Of a stretch of DNA of 64,000 nucleotides, positions 8,300 to 17,328 are shown one piece after another (the stretch's first letter is position 1; the number at the start of each line of letters is the position of its first letter). The stretch is taken from positions 291,481 through 355,480 of the forward strand of contig NZ_BNBR01000009.1 in the NCBI RefSeq assembly GCF_014656055.1. Reading direction: 5' to 3'. The translations under genes were made by a program, and so were the position numbers. Origin of the DNA: Streptomyces griseosporeus (GTDB lineage: Bacteria > Actinomycetota > Actinomycetes > Streptomycetales > Streptomycetaceae). The notes under the pieces are model-generated. The model was given only the letters and a program-made list of their open reading frames with translations. It was not told where the DNA came from and did no database searches.

Positions 8300-9196
8300 G
8301 TGGCGAACGGCGGACCGGTCGAGCACGGGTACCCGCATCTGGAGACGGTGCGGGCCGCCGTCACGGCGCTGTACCGGCGTCTGTCGTACGACACCGTGCG
8401 GACGTTCGCGACGAGCGTGGCGCCGGCCGACGTGGCGTTCTGCGACACCGACGATCTCTATCTGGGCGCCCAGCGGGTGGCGCGGGAACTGGTGCGGCAC
8501 TTCCGGTTGCCGGACGCGCGGATGATCGTGTCGTTCCGGGAGATGACCCATGCGGCGAACATCGAACTCGCGGCGGGGCCGGAGTACTTCGTGGAGCTGA
8601 ACGACCGGTTCCGTACGCACCGGCGGGACATCGGCGCGGCGCTGGCGCACGAGATCACGCATGTGTATCTGCACCGGCTGGACCTGGCGTTCACCGGGAC
8701 GCGGGACAACGAGATCCTCACCGACACGGCGACGACGTATCTGGGCGCGGGCTGGCTGCTGCTGGACGCCTACCGGGAGGACGCGGTCTCCTCGCAGAAG
8801 CTGGGGTACCTCACGCCGGAGGAGTTCGGGTACGTGCTGGCGAAGCGGGCGCTGGCGTTCGGTGAGGACCCGTCGACGTGGTTCACCAGCCCGCAGGCGT
8901 ACACGGCGTACACGCGCGGGCTGGAGCGGGCGCGGCGGGACGGGCAGCAGCCGCCGCTGACGGCGGCCGGGTGGGCGGGGCGCCGCCGGTACGCGCGCGA
9001 CCGGCGGCACGCGCAGGACCACGCGCGTGTGCCGGTCGCGGACGGCGCCCCGTACTCCTTCGTGCCGGAGGGCCCCGGCCCGCTGCGGGTGACGTTCCCG
9101 TGCCCGACCTGCCACCAGCGGATCAGGGTGCCGGTGCGGGGCCGGGTGCGGGCGCGGTGCGGGCTGTGCCGGACGGTGCTGGAGTGCGACACCTGA
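8300..9196 (+). CDS. HExxH metalloprotease-like protein with C-terminal zinc ribbon
   Basis: A 298-aa protein starting at GTG 8300, preceded by GGGGG at 8287-8292; frames further upstream lack coding character. Residues ~110-130 contain HEITHVYLH, a gluzincin-like zinc motif, and NEILTDTATTYLGAG follows as a possible third-ligand segment. The C-terminus (~residue 269 on) is a four-cysteine zinc ribbon, CPTCHQ...CGLC, like those that bind nucleic acid or protein. No signal peptide or membrane segment is seen, so it should act in the cytosol. I know of no characterised function. The stop codon lies inside the first copy of a 41-bp tandem repeat. Confidence 0.8.
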   Translation: MANGGPVEHGYPHLETVRAAVTALYRRLSYDTVRTFATSVAPADVAFCDTDDLYLGAQRVARELVRHFRLPDARMIVSFREMTHAANIELAAGPEYFVELNDRFRTHRRDIGAALAHEITHVYLHRLDLAFTGTRDNEILTDTATTYLGAGWLLLDAYREDAVSSQKLGYLTPEEFGYVLAKRALAFGEDPSTWFTSPQAYTAYTRGLERARRDGQQPPLTAAGWAGRRRYARDRRHAQDHARVPVADGAPYSFVPEGPGPLRVTFPCPTCHQRIRVPVRGRVRARCGLCRTVLECDT

Positions 9197-9313
9197 GCCC
9201 GGGCCTCGGCCGGCCGGCGCTGGAGTGCGACACCTGAGCCCGGGCCTCGGCCGGCCGGCGCTGGAGTGCGACACCTGAGCCCGGGCCTCGGCCGGCCGGC
9301 GCCGGAGTGCGAC
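9179..9313. repeat. 41-bp tandem repeat (3.3 copies) containing the end of the upstream gene
   Basis: Three identical 41-bp units lie at 9179-9219, 9220-9260 and 9261-9301, with a diverged 12-bp fourth at 9302-9313. Each begins CTGGAGTGCGACACCTGA, the last codons plus stop of the metalloprotease-like gene, and ends with the self-complementary CGGCCGGCCG. The array fills the gap between two convergent genes and may act as a multiple terminator. Confidence 0.95.
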
Positions 9314-9325
9314 CGGTGAGGTGCG

Positions 9326-11761
9326 TCAGCCGAGCGTGACCTGCGCCGTGTGTACGGCGCCCAGGGTGCCCGGGGTGATCCGCAGGGTGAGCCGCGCGCC
9401 GGTCGCCAGCACCTGCACGGCCGGGTCGTACGACGTCACCGCGGACACCGCGCGGTCCCAGGTCAGGTCGATGCTCGCGCCGTCGCGCAGCGGGCCGGAG
9501 ACGCAGACGGTGGCCGTGCCGCCGCTCTGCCGGATCAGCACGCTCGCCGGTGCGCTCACGGTGACGTCGCCGACGGTGCCGGCGAGCCAGAAGTTGACGC
9601 CGGTGAGGCCGAGGGCGGGGACATACACGCCCTGCTGCTCGTTCGTGTTGGCGAGGATCGTGAGCCGGCCGGTGTCGACGGCGCGGGCGGCGGTCTGCGC
9701 GGCGCTCGCCCCGGGCAGGACGGCGTAGGCGTAGCCGGCCCAGGTGGGGTCGGTGCCGTGGTCGAGCCAGAGGGTGAGGTAGCGGCGGGTGACGGGGGTG
9801 GTGGTGCCGCCGGTGTTGATGTCGGACCAGGCGCCGGTACGGGCCTCGCGCAGGGTGTGCAGGTCGGCGCCGCCGGGCAGGACGTAGCCGCCGAATCCGG
9901 CGATGTGGGCCCAGCGGGCGCCGGGGTGGACGGCGTTCGTGCCGAGGGCGGTGGGCTGGGCGGTGCCGTCGACGGTGAGGGCGTGGGTGCCGCTCGCGCC
10001 GAGGTTGCGGTTGTCGAGGATCGTCTCGACGCCGGTGCCGTCGCGGCCGTGGATGCCCGCGCCGAGGCAGACGATCGCGTCGTCGAGGAAGAACCAGGAC
10101 TTCTTCGCCAGCAGGGTGGAGGACAGGCCCTTGAGGTACTGGCCGACGGCGGCGTACGTGCCGTCGGTGGCGCCGCCGACCCAGCGCACGTCGGGGCGGG
10201 GCGCGCCCCAGGCGCCGCCCTCGCCGTCGGTGAGGGGCTTGCGGGAGGCGGTGGTGCCGGGCAGCCGCATCGGGTCGACGGTGGCCCAGAAGCTGTCGCT
10301 GTACTGGCCGTTGCCGAAGCCGGCGCCCCACCAGTAGAGCATTCCGGAGCCGGTGTGCCAGCCGCGCAGGTTCTCGCCGTTGCCGTTCTCGTAGTGGGTG
10401 ATGCGGTTCGAGGCCATGGACACGGCGGCGGCCCAGCCGGGCCTGCGGTGCACGGCGCGGTCCATGCAGGGGAAGAGGCGGTGGCCGGTCGGTTCGGGGG
10501 CGGCGGTTGCCGGCCCGTCGGCGATGGCCTTCAGGCGGGCGAGCTGGGCGACGGAGAGGGCGTCGCTGGTGAGGACGGGCCGGTAGGAGGCGCGGGCGAT
10601 CCAGCCCTTGATCATGCTCTCCCAGCGTGTGCGTTCGCTCGTCGAGGCGCTCTGGGCGAGCAGGGCGACGCAGGCGATGATCGCGTGTCCGCGCAGATGG
10701 TCGTCCTGGAGGATCGCGCGGGTGTCGGTCTTCTGCACGCCGCGGCTGATCGCCCGCCCCGACACGCCGTCCATGGCGAGGCCGTTGAACAGGAACGGCG
10801 CGTAGGCCTTCTCGACCGAGTCGAGGATGATCTGCCGGCCGGGGTCGGTGACCTCCCACTCGGAGCCGTTCAGCAGGGCGAAGAGCAGGGACAGCCCGCC
10901 GAGCATCACGGCGCCGTAGGTGCCGGGGTAGGGGACGTAGGTGTGCTGGATGAAGCTGCCGTCGGCGTAGAGGCCGTCGCCGCTGGTGACGTACGGGAAG
11001 ACGGGGCTGAGCGCGTCACGGGCGAGGGCGGTCTTGGCGGCGCTCTTGCCGAGGACGCCGCGCAGGGCGAGGACGCGGCACAGGTCGACGCGGTTGGCGC
11101 CGGTGGAGGTGCCCGAGTAGGCGGAGACGGCGCTGTCGGGGACGAAGTGGTCGACGGCGGCGGTCCAGTCGGCGATGCGCGTGGCGCCGAGGTGGTCGTA
11201 CAGCAGGGTGCTCATGTCGAGCAGGGCCTGGGGGATGCCGATCTGCCAGTTCCACCAGTTGCCGTAGCGGGCCTGGCCGGCGTTGTAGGCCTCGGTGTGG
11301 AGGTGGTCGAGGCCGGTGAGCAGGTCGGTGAGCAGGCCGCTGTCTCCGGTCAGGCCGGTGCCGGGCTGGGCGTAGGCCTCGGCGAGGGTGCGCAGCCGGT
11401 TGTAGCTGGTGCCGAGGTTTCCGGAGTAGGTGTACGACTCGCTGTCGGTGTCGGGTTCCGGGTCGGCGTAGGGCAGGTCGGGCCACAGGGATCCGGTGGC
11501 CGGGCGCATGCCGGCGCGCAGGTCGGCGGCGGTGGCGCCGAGGGTGGTGAGGCGGCTCGCGTACGGCTCGGCGGTGGCGTCGTAGCCGGTGCCGAGGATG
11601 AGGTCGCGCCACTTCAGGCGGAGGGTGTCGTAGGCGTCGGCGGCGTGGGCGGGGCCGGTCGCGGTGAGCGAGAGGGGGGCGCTGGTGGCGAGGGCCGCGA
11701 GGAGGAGGGTGCGGCGGGTCATGCTCAGGGGGCTCGTTCTCGGGGGGCGGGGAAAGCGCAT
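9326..11761 (-). CDS. Secreted polysaccharide lyase family 8 (hyaluronate/chondroitin/xanthan lyase type)
   Basis: An 811-aa lyase that cleaves uronic-acid polysaccharides by beta-elimination. The N-terminus carries a twin-arginine-like export signal (TRRTLLLAALATSAPLSL, then AHA-ADA as the cleavage site), so it acts outside the cell. Family hallmarks are WWNWQIGIPQALLDM (~residue 170), the catalytic His and Tyr in DGSFIQHTYVPYPGTYG (~273-282), and an Arg segment GVSGRAISR (~337). Beta-sandwich domains fill the second half. The start at 11761 has GGGAG 7 nt upstream; an inner ATG (11722, MTRRTLL) lacks a good site. It is divergent from the locus regulator. The precise substrate (hyaluronan, chondroitin, xanthan) cannot be read from sequence. 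Confidence 0.92.
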   Translation of the reverse strand: MRFPRPPRTSPLSMTRRTLLLAALATSAPLSLTATGPAHAADAYDTLRLKWRDLILGTGYDATAEPYASRLTTLGATAADLRAGMRPATGSLWPDLPYADPEPDTDSESYTYSGNLGTSYNRLRTLAEAYAQPGTGLTGDSGLLTDLLTGLDHLHTEAYNAGQARYGNWWNWQIGIPQALLDMSTLLYDHLGATRIADWTAAVDHFVPDSAVSAYSGTSTGANRVDLCRVLALRGVLGKSAAKTALARDALSPVFPYVTSGDGLYADGSFIQHTYVPYPGTYGAVMLGGLSLLFALLNGSEWEVTDPGRQIILDSVEKAYAPFLFNGLAMDGVSGRAISRGVQKTDTRAILQDDHLRGHAIIACVALLAQSASTSERTRWESMIKGWIARASYRPVLTSDALSVAQLARLKAIADGPATAAPEPTGHRLFPCMDRAVHRRPGWAAAVSMASNRITHYENGNGENLRGWHTGSGMLYWWGAGFGNGQYSDSFWATVDPMRLPGTTASRKPLTDGEGGAWGAPRPDVRWVGGATDGTYAAVGQYLKGLSSTLLAKKSWFFLDDAIVCLGAGIHGRDGTGVETILDNRNLGASGTHALTVDGTAQPTALGTNAVHPGARWAHIAGFGGYVLPGGADLHTLREARTGAWSDINTGGTTTPVTRRYLTLWLDHGTDPTWAGYAYAVLPGASAAQTAARAVDTGRLTILANTNEQQGVYVPALGLTGVNFWLAGTVGDVTVSAPASVLIRQSGGTATVCVSGPLRDGASIDLTWDRAVSAVTSYDPAVQVLATGARLTLRITPGTLGAVHTAQVTLG

Positions 11762-11826
11762 GCGGAGGCTCCCGGGGAGGGGGAAGGGGTGCGTCGTCAG
11801 GCCTGGTTCCGCGCTGTGGTGAGCGG

Positions 11827-11930
11827 TTTCTAGCACGAGCGCACACACACCGGCAACGATCCGCGCATTCACTCGTCCATTTGATTGTTCGAGCAGAAAC
11901 GTTCACGTCCGATCAGCCGAGCGCTACACT
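11827..11930. promoter_or_regulatory. Divergent promoter region with candidate operator (lyase / regulator)
   Basis: For the regulator (+ strand), TTCACG (11902-11907) and TACACT (11925-11930) are spaced 17 nt. For the lyase (- strand), TTGCCG (complement of 11851-11856) and TAGAAA (complement of 11827-11832) are spaced 18 nt. Between them, at 11871-11891, the complement reads CGAACAATCAAATGGACGAG, resembling CGAACATCAAACGAACAAG at 14874-14892 upstream of the sugar-transporter genes. This suggests a shared operator. Confidence 0.5.
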
Positions 11931-11972
11931 CCAGGTCAGCAACAGGACCGCCGACGAGGGGAGCCGGGCGAC

Positions 11973-13031
11973 GTGCACGCCGAGGAAAGGCACCAGGAAA
12001 TTCTCCACAGCCTGCGCGAGCACGGGTCGGTCCGCGTCAGCGACCTGGCCGCGGAGCTGGGCGTCTCCCCCATCACGGTCCGCCGTGACGTGGAGACGCT
12101 GGCCGAGCGGGGGCTCGTCGAGCGCGTGCACGGCGGGGCCGTGCTGCCGGAGACGGCACCCGAGGCGTCCCGGGACCGGGAGCGTGCCGTCCCCGCCGGG
12201 CGCGAGCTGGTGTTCGGCCTGATCGTCCCGGCCGCCGACTACTACTACCCCGAGGTGATCAAGGGGGCCCGGGAGGCGGCGGCCGAGCGCGGGATCCGCC
12301 TGGTCCTCGGCATCTCGCAGTACCAGCCCGAGGAGGAGCGCGCCCAGGCGGAGCGGATGCTCGCCGACGGCATCGACGGGCTGATCGTCACGCCGTGCGG
12401 CCCGGTCGGCGAGCGCGGCTGGCCGGCCGGCCTCCAGGTGCCGTACGTCCTGGTGGAGCGGCGCCCGGAGGACGACGTCACCGGCGCCGAACGGGTCGTC
12501 ACCGACCACGTCTACGGCGCGCGGATCGCCGTACGGCATCTCGCGGACGCCGACCGGGAGCTGATCGGGCTGCTGCTGCGGGAGGACAGCCCGCACAGCG
12601 CCCTGGTCCTGGAGGGCTACCGGAGCGGTCTCGCGGCGGCGGGGCTGCTCGACGCCGAGCCCCCGGTGTTCCGGCTGCCGCCCCCCGGCGGGGACGCGAA
12701 GCGGCGTGAGCAGGTGCTGGCGGAGTTCACCGACGCGGCGGCGTCCGGCCGCCTTGAGGCGGCGATCGTGCACAACGACCACGACGCGATCGTCGTCCTG
12801 CAGCGGCTGCGCGCCCGCGGGGTCGAGGTGCCCGGCAGCATGGCGCTCGTCGCCTACGACGACGAGGTCGCCGCCCTCGCCGACATCCCGCTCACCGCGG
12901 TCGCCCCGCCCAAGCACGCGGTCGGCGCCGCCGCGGTCGAGCTGCTCGCCCGCCGGCTGGCCGACCCCGGCCGCCCCCGGCACCGGATCGCGATCCTGCC
13001 GGAGCTGCATGTGCGCGCCTCCAGTTCGTAG
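11973..13031 (+). CDS. Transcriptional regulator: DeoR-type HTH fused to a LacI-type sugar-binding domain
   Basis: A 352-aa protein starting at GTG 11973 behind GAGGGGAG. Residues ~1-58 form a DeoR-family winged helix (RHQEILHSLREHGSVRVSDL, then GVSPITVRRDVETL and RVHGGA). Residues ~70-350 form a periplasmic-binding-protein-like LacI/GalR sensor (FGLIVPAADYYYPEVIKG, DGIDGLIVTPC, MALVAYDDEVAALADIPLTAV). The expected role is repression of the surrounding lyase, beta-galactosidase and transporter genes, released by an imported sugar. GH35 starts 60 nt downstream, so the two are probably cotranscribed. The ligand is unknown. Confidence 0.9.
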   Translation: MHAEERHQEILHSLREHGSVRVSDLAAELGVSPITVRRDVETLAERGLVERVHGGAVLPETAPEASRDRERAVPAGRELVFGLIVPAADYYYPEVIKGAREAAAERGIRLVLGISQYQPEEERAQAERMLADGIDGLIVTPCGPVGERGWPAGLQVPYVLVERRPEDDVTGAERVVTDHVYGARIAVRHLADADRELIGLLLREDSPHSALVLEGYRSGLAAAGLLDAEPPVFRLPPPGGDAKRREQVLAEFTDAAASGRLEAAIVHNDHDAIVVLQRLRARGVEVPGSMALVAYDDEVAALADIPLTAVAPPKHAVGAAAVELLARRLADPGRPRHRIAILPELHVRASSS

Positions 13032-13090
13032 CCGGCCACCGGCCCGCCCTTGGCTGCTCGTTTTCCGCACACCGACACCGGAGAACCCTC

Positions 13091-14869
13091 ATGTTCGAGA
13101 TCACGTCCGAGGGCTTCTCCCTCGGCGGCCGTCCGCTGCGCCTGCTCTCGGGCGCCCTGCACTACTTCCGGGTGCTGCCCGAGCAGTGGCCGCACCGGCT
13201 GCGCATGCTGCGCGCCATGGGCCTGAACACGGTGGAGACGTACGTGCCGTGGAACCTGCACGAACCCCGGCCCGGTGCGTACGACTTCACCGGCATCGCC
13301 GACCTGGACCGCTTCCTGCACGCCACGCGCGAGGCGGGCCTGCACGCGATCGTGCGGCCGTCGCCGTACATCTGCGCCGAGTGGGACAACGGCGGGCTGC
13401 CCTGGTGGCTGCTCGCCGACCCCGAGGTGAAGGCGCTGCGCTGCGCCGACGAGGCCTATCTCGCGCACGTGGACCGCTGGTACGACCGGCTCCTTCCGGT
13501 CCTCGTCCCGCACCAGGTCACGCGGGGCGGCAATGTGCTGATGGTGCAGGTGGAGAACGAGTACGGCTCCTACGGCACGGACACCGGCCATCTGGAGCAC
13601 CTGGCGGCGGGGCTGCGCTCGCGCGGCGTCGACGTGCCGCTGTTCACCTCCGACGGGCCGGACGACTTCTTCCTGACCGGCGGCACCCTGCCGGGCAGCC
13701 TGGCGACCGTGAACTTCGGCAGCCGGGCCGGGGAGGCGTTCGCCTCGCTCAAGCGGCTGCGGCCGAAGGATCCCGCGATGTGCATGGAGTTCTGGTGCGG
13801 CTGGTTCGACCACTGGGGCACCGGGCACGTCGTGCGGGAACCGCGGGACGCGGCGCGGACGCTGGCGGAGATCCTCGCCGAGGGCGCCTCCGTCAACGTC
13901 TACATGGCGCACGGCGGCACGAACTTCTCCACCTGGGCGGGCGCCAACACCAAGGACCCGGCGACCGGTGAGCACTATCTGCCGACGGTGACCTCCTACG
14001 ACTACGACGCGCCGATCGACGAACGCGGCGCCGCCACCGAGAAGTTCCGCGCCTTCCGCGAGGTGCTGAGGCCTTACGCGGACGGTCCGCTGCCAGAGCC
14101 GGAGCCGCCCGCGCCGCTGCTGCCACCGGCCCGGGTGGAACTGACCGAGTCGCTGCGGCTGTTCGACGTGCTGGACGACCTGGCGGCAGGCCCCGAGCGC
14201 CGGGCCCCGCTGCCGCCGTCCTTCGAGGAGCTGGGCATCGGACAGGGGCTGGTGCTGTACACCGGGCGGATCCCGGGGCCCCGGCAGCCGTATCCGCTGT
14301 CGGTGCGGGGGCTGGCCGACCGGGCCCACGTCTACGTCGACGGGGTGCACGCCGGCACCCTGGAGCGGGACGCCGTTGAGCGGATCCCGGACGTCCCCGT
14401 GCCGGAGGCGGGGGCGCGGGTGGAGCTGCTGGTGGAGTCGATGGGCCGGGTGAACTACGGTGCCGGGCTCGGCGAACGCAAGGGCGTCGCGCGCGTGCTG
14501 CACACCCAGCAGCTGCTGCACGGCTGGCGGGCGCGGGCGGTGGAGCTGGGACACGGCACGCCCGGCCGGCTCGACTGGGGGCGCGCGGGCGGGGCGGGGC
14601 GCGGCCCGGTGTTCCTGCGCGGGTTCCTCGACGTCGCGGAGCCCGCCGACGCCCATCTGGCGCTGCCCGGCGCGGGCAAGGGCTATGTGTGGGTCAACGG
14701 CTTCTGCCTGGGCCGCCACTGGTCCTCCCGGGGCCCGCAGCGCACCCTCTACCTGCCCTGGCCACTGCTGCGGGCGGGCCGCAACGAGATCGTGGTGCTG
14801 GAGCTGGACGCGGACACCGGCACGGTCCCGGCGGTCGTGGAGACACGCCGGGAGCCGGATCTGGGCTGA
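13091..14869 (+). CDS. Beta-galactosidase, glycoside hydrolase family 35
   Basis: A 592-aa protein starting at an ATG with GGAG in the right place. The N-terminal (beta/alpha)8 barrel has the family pattern LSGALHYFRVLPEQW, the acid/base Glu in VQVENEYGSY (~residue 155) and the nucleophile Glu in MEFWCGWFDHWG (~233). C-terminal jelly-roll domains include GKGYVWVNGFCLGRHW. No signal peptide is present, so it hydrolyses terminal beta-galactosides inside the cell after import. It lies between the regulator and the ABC transporter genes, implying that the imported oligosaccharide carries beta-linked galactose. Confidence 0.94.
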   Translation: MFEITSEGFSLGGRPLRLLSGALHYFRVLPEQWPHRLRMLRAMGLNTVETYVPWNLHEPRPGAYDFTGIADLDRFLHATREAGLHAIVRPSPYICAEWDNGGLPWWLLADPEVKALRCADEAYLAHVDRWYDRLLPVLVPHQVTRGGNVLMVQVENEYGSYGTDTGHLEHLAAGLRSRGVDVPLFTSDGPDDFFLTGGTLPGSLATVNFGSRAGEAFASLKRLRPKDPAMCMEFWCGWFDHWGTGHVVREPRDAARTLAEILAEGASVNVYMAHGGTNFSTWAGANTKDPATGEHYLPTVTSYDYDAPIDERGAATEKFRAFREVLRPYADGPLPEPEPPAPLLPPARVELTESLRLFDVLDDLAAGPERRAPLPPSFEELGIGQGLVLYTGRIPGPRQPYPLSVRGLADRAHVYVDGVHAGTLERDAVERIPDVPVPEAGARVELLVESMGRVNYGAGLGERKGVARVLHTQQLLHGWRARAVELGHGTPGRLDWGRAGGAGRGPVFLRGFLDVAEPADAHLALPGAGKGYVWVNGFCLGRHWSSRGPQRTLYLPWPLLRAGRNEIVVLELDADTGTVPAVVETRREPDLG

Positions 14870-14967
14870 GAAACGAACATCAAACGAACAAGGATCAGAT
14901 CGAAATCCGCTCAACGATGATTGCTTGTTCGTTTCCTATTGACTCCGATCGTTCGTGGCCGAAAGAT
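14870..14967 (+). promoter_or_regulatory. Promoter and multiple AAACGAACA-type operators upstream of the sugar ABC operon
   Basis: Direct repeats GAAACGAACA (14870-14879) and AAACGAACAA (14882-14891) are followed by an inverted copy TTGTTCGTTTC (14925-14935). A fourth related CGTTCG lies at 14950-14955. A plausible promoter is TTGACT (14939-14944), 17 nt, AAAGAT (14962-14967). The inverted copy abuts the -35 and CGTTCG lies in the spacer, so a bound repressor would block RNA polymerase. The same motif type occurs at the lyase/regulator promoter. Confidence 0.6.
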
Positions 14968-15022
14968 GTGCGTCATTCGCACTGAGCCCCGTGCCGGGCC
15001 CTCAGCTCCGTAGGAGTCAGCC

Positions 15023-16333
15023 ATGAAGTCCTCCCCCGCCCTCGCCGCCGCCGCGGCCGGCCTCGCTCTCCTCGCCACCGCGTGCGGCGGCTCCGGCTCC
15101 GGCGGCGACGCGGGCACCGGCACCGCCGCACAGCCCGTGCAGATCACCTACTGGTCCTGGATGCCGGGCACCAAGGAGATGGCCGCCGAGTTCAACCGCA
15201 CGCACAAGACCGTCCAGGTGCGCTTCTCCGAGATCCCGGCCGGCCTGAACGGCGGCTACGACAAGCTCGCCAAGGCCGTCACCGCGGGCAACGCGCCCGA
15301 CGTCGTCAACGTCGAGTACCAGGCCCTGCCCGACCTGGTCACCCAGGGCCTGCTGCGCGACTCGACCGACGAACTGGCCAAGACCGTCGAGGGTTACGCC
15401 CCCGACGCCGTGCGCACCCTGGTCACCCTCGGCGGCAGAACCTGGGCCGCGCCCTACGACGTCGGCCCGCAGACCCTGTACTACCGCAAGGACCTGTTCG
15501 CGAAGTACGGCATCGCGGTCCCCACCACCTGGGACGAGTTCAAGAGGGCCGCACAGCGGGTGAAGACCGCCTCGCACGGCGAGGCACGCATCCTCGACTT
15601 CTGGGGCGACGACGTCGCCACCTGGGCCGGCCTCGCCCAGCAGGCGGGCGCCCGCTGGTACGGCTCCACCGGCGACGCCTGGACGGTGGACATCGCCGAC
15701 CCGGCCACCAAGAAGGTCGCCGACTACTGGAAGGACCTCGTCGCGGGCGATCTGGTGCTCAACCACAAGGCGTGGAGCCCCGAGGCCACCAAGGCCGTCA
15801 CCGACTCCCGGGCGATCGCGCTGATCGGCGCCTCCTGGAGCGCGGGCGGCATCAGGACGACGTACCCGAAGCAGGCCGGCCAGTGGGCCGAGGCACCGCT
15901 GCCGAACTGGGGCACGCCCGTCACCGGCGCGGTCGGCGGCTCCTCCTTCGCGCTCACCAAGGACACGGAGAAGGCGAAGGCCGCCGCCGAGTTCGTCACC
16001 TGGGCCACCACCGACGCGGCGGCCGTCAAGGCCCGCCTCGCGGCCGGCACCTCCAGCGCCCTGCCCGCCGCCGAGACGCTGCGCGCCACCGCCAAGGACT
16101 CCTTCGACGCCTCCTTCTTCGGCGGCCAGGACATCTACCAGGTGGCCGGCGCGCAGGTGCCGACGATCGCGAAGGACTGGGTGTGGAGCCCGGTGCACAA
16201 CTCCACCTCGCTGTCCCTGCAGAGCGGTCTCGGCACGGCCCAGAAGAGCGGCGACTTCTGGCCGGCGTTCCAGGCGGCGCAGCGGGCCGCCGAGAAGTCG
16301 GTCACCGACCGCGGGCTCAAGCTCGCCGACTGA
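15023..16333 (+). CDS. ABC sugar transporter, solute-binding lipoprotein
   Basis: A 436-aa extracellular solute-binding protein of family 1 (MalE type). The N-terminus is a lipoprotein signal ending LLATAC, followed by a Gly/Ser linker, so the mature protein is anchored outside the membrane. ITYWSWMPGTKEMAAEFN is typical of oligosaccharide-binding proteins. AGGAG precedes the ATG. It is the first gene of the permease operon and determines uptake specificity, likely for products of the neighbouring lyase (inference). Confidence 0.93.
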   Translation: MKSSPALAAAAAGLALLATACGGSGSGGDAGTGTAAQPVQITYWSWMPGTKEMAAEFNRTHKTVQVRFSEIPAGLNGGYDKLAKAVTAGNAPDVVNVEYQALPDLVTQGLLRDSTDELAKTVEGYAPDAVRTLVTLGGRTWAAPYDVGPQTLYYRKDLFAKYGIAVPTTWDEFKRAAQRVKTASHGEARILDFWGDDVATWAGLAQQAGARWYGSTGDAWTVDIADPATKKVADYWKDLVAGDLVLNHKAWSPEATKAVTDSRAIALIGASWSAGGIRTTYPKQAGQWAEAPLPNWGTPVTGAVGGSSFALTKDTEKAKAAAEFVTWATTDAAAVKARLAAGTSSALPAAETLRATAKDSFDASFFGGQDIYQVAGAQVPTIAKDWVWSPVHNSTSLSLQSGLGTAQKSGDFWPAFQAAQRAAEKSVTDRGLKLAD

Positions 16334-16414
16334 CCGCGGGCCCACGCCCGCGAAGCGCCCGCCCCGACCGTCCGGCTCCCGAAGGGGGCCGGGCCCGGCC
16401 CCCAGGAGCTGACC

Positions 16415-17326
16415 ATGGCCACGGCGACGCCCCGGCCCGGCCGCAGGCGGCACACCGCCGCTCCCGTGCTCTTCCTCGCCCCGTTCCTCCTCCTCTTCTC
16501 CGCCACCCTGCTCGCGCCGATCGGCTACGCGCTCTGGATGAGCCTGTTCCGTGAACAGGCCGCCTCCGGACTCGGTTTCGGCGGTACGAAGACCCTCTTC
16601 GTCGGTGCCGGCAACTACCTGCGCGCCCTGGACGACCCGGGCTTCCGCCGCGGCTTCGCGCACATCGCGCTGTACTGCGCGGTCTACATCCCGGTGATGG
16701 TGGGCGGCGCGCTCGCCCTCGCCCTGCTGCTGGACTCCGCCCTCGCCCGCGCCAAGCGGTTCTTCCAGCTGGCCTACTTCCTGCCGCACGCCGTACCCGG
16801 CCTGATCGCCGCGATCATCTGGGGCTTCCTCTACACGCCCGGGCTCAGCCCCGTCCTGGACCTGCTGTCCGCGTTCGGCGCCGACTGGGACGTCCTCGGC
16901 GCCGACGGAGCCGTCTTCGCCATGGCCAACGCGGCGACCTGGCAGTGGATCGGCTACAACATGGTGATCTTCTACGCCGCGCTGCAGGCCGTACCGCGCG
17001 AGACGCTGGAGGCCGCGGTCGTCGACGGCGCCGGGCAGCTGCGCACCGCGGTGTCGGTGAAGCTGCCGATGATCCGTTCCTCGGTGGTGCTGACCACCCT
17101 GTTCACGGCCGTGGGCGCGATCCAGCTGTTCAACGAGCCGGAGGTGCTGCGCAGCCGCTCCGCCGCGATCTCCCCCGACTGGAGCCCGGTGATGTTCATC
17201 TACCAGGCCGCCTTCACCCGGCACGACTACGGGCTGGCCGCCGCGGCCTCCCTGCTGCTCGCGGTGCTGGGCGCCGCCCTGTCCTTCGTGATCACCCGGC
17301 TCGGCAACCGCTGGAAGGAGGCGTGA
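16415..17326 (+). CDS. ABC sugar transporter permease (MalF type)
   Basis: A 303-aa integral membrane protein with about six transmembrane segments. The cytoplasmic coupling (EAA) loop is EAAVVDGAGQLRTAVSVKLP, which docks the ATPase. AGGAGCTGACC precedes the ATG. It pairs with the next permease; no ATPase gene is in the locus. In Streptomyces such importers commonly use the shared ATPase MsiK encoded elsewhere. Confidence 0.93.
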   Translation: MATATPRPGRRRHTAAPVLFLAPFLLLFSATLLAPIGYALWMSLFREQAASGLGFGGTKTLFVGAGNYLRALDDPGFRRGFAHIALYCAVYIPVMVGGALALALLLDSALARAKRFFQLAYFLPHAVPGLIAAIIWGFLYTPGLSPVLDLLSAFGADWDVLGADGAVFAMANAATWQWIGYNMVIFYAALQAVPRETLEAAVVDGAGQLRTAVSVKLPMIRSSVVLTTLFTAVGAIQLFNEPEVLRSRSAAISPDWSPVMFIYQAAFTRHDYGLAAAASLLLAVLGAALSFVITRLGNRWKEA

Positions 17327-17328
17327 GC

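Noticed and set aside
9179..9313. CRISPR-like array
   Set aside because: The 41-bp units are head-to-tail with no unique spacers; this is a simple tandem repeat and no cas gene is present.
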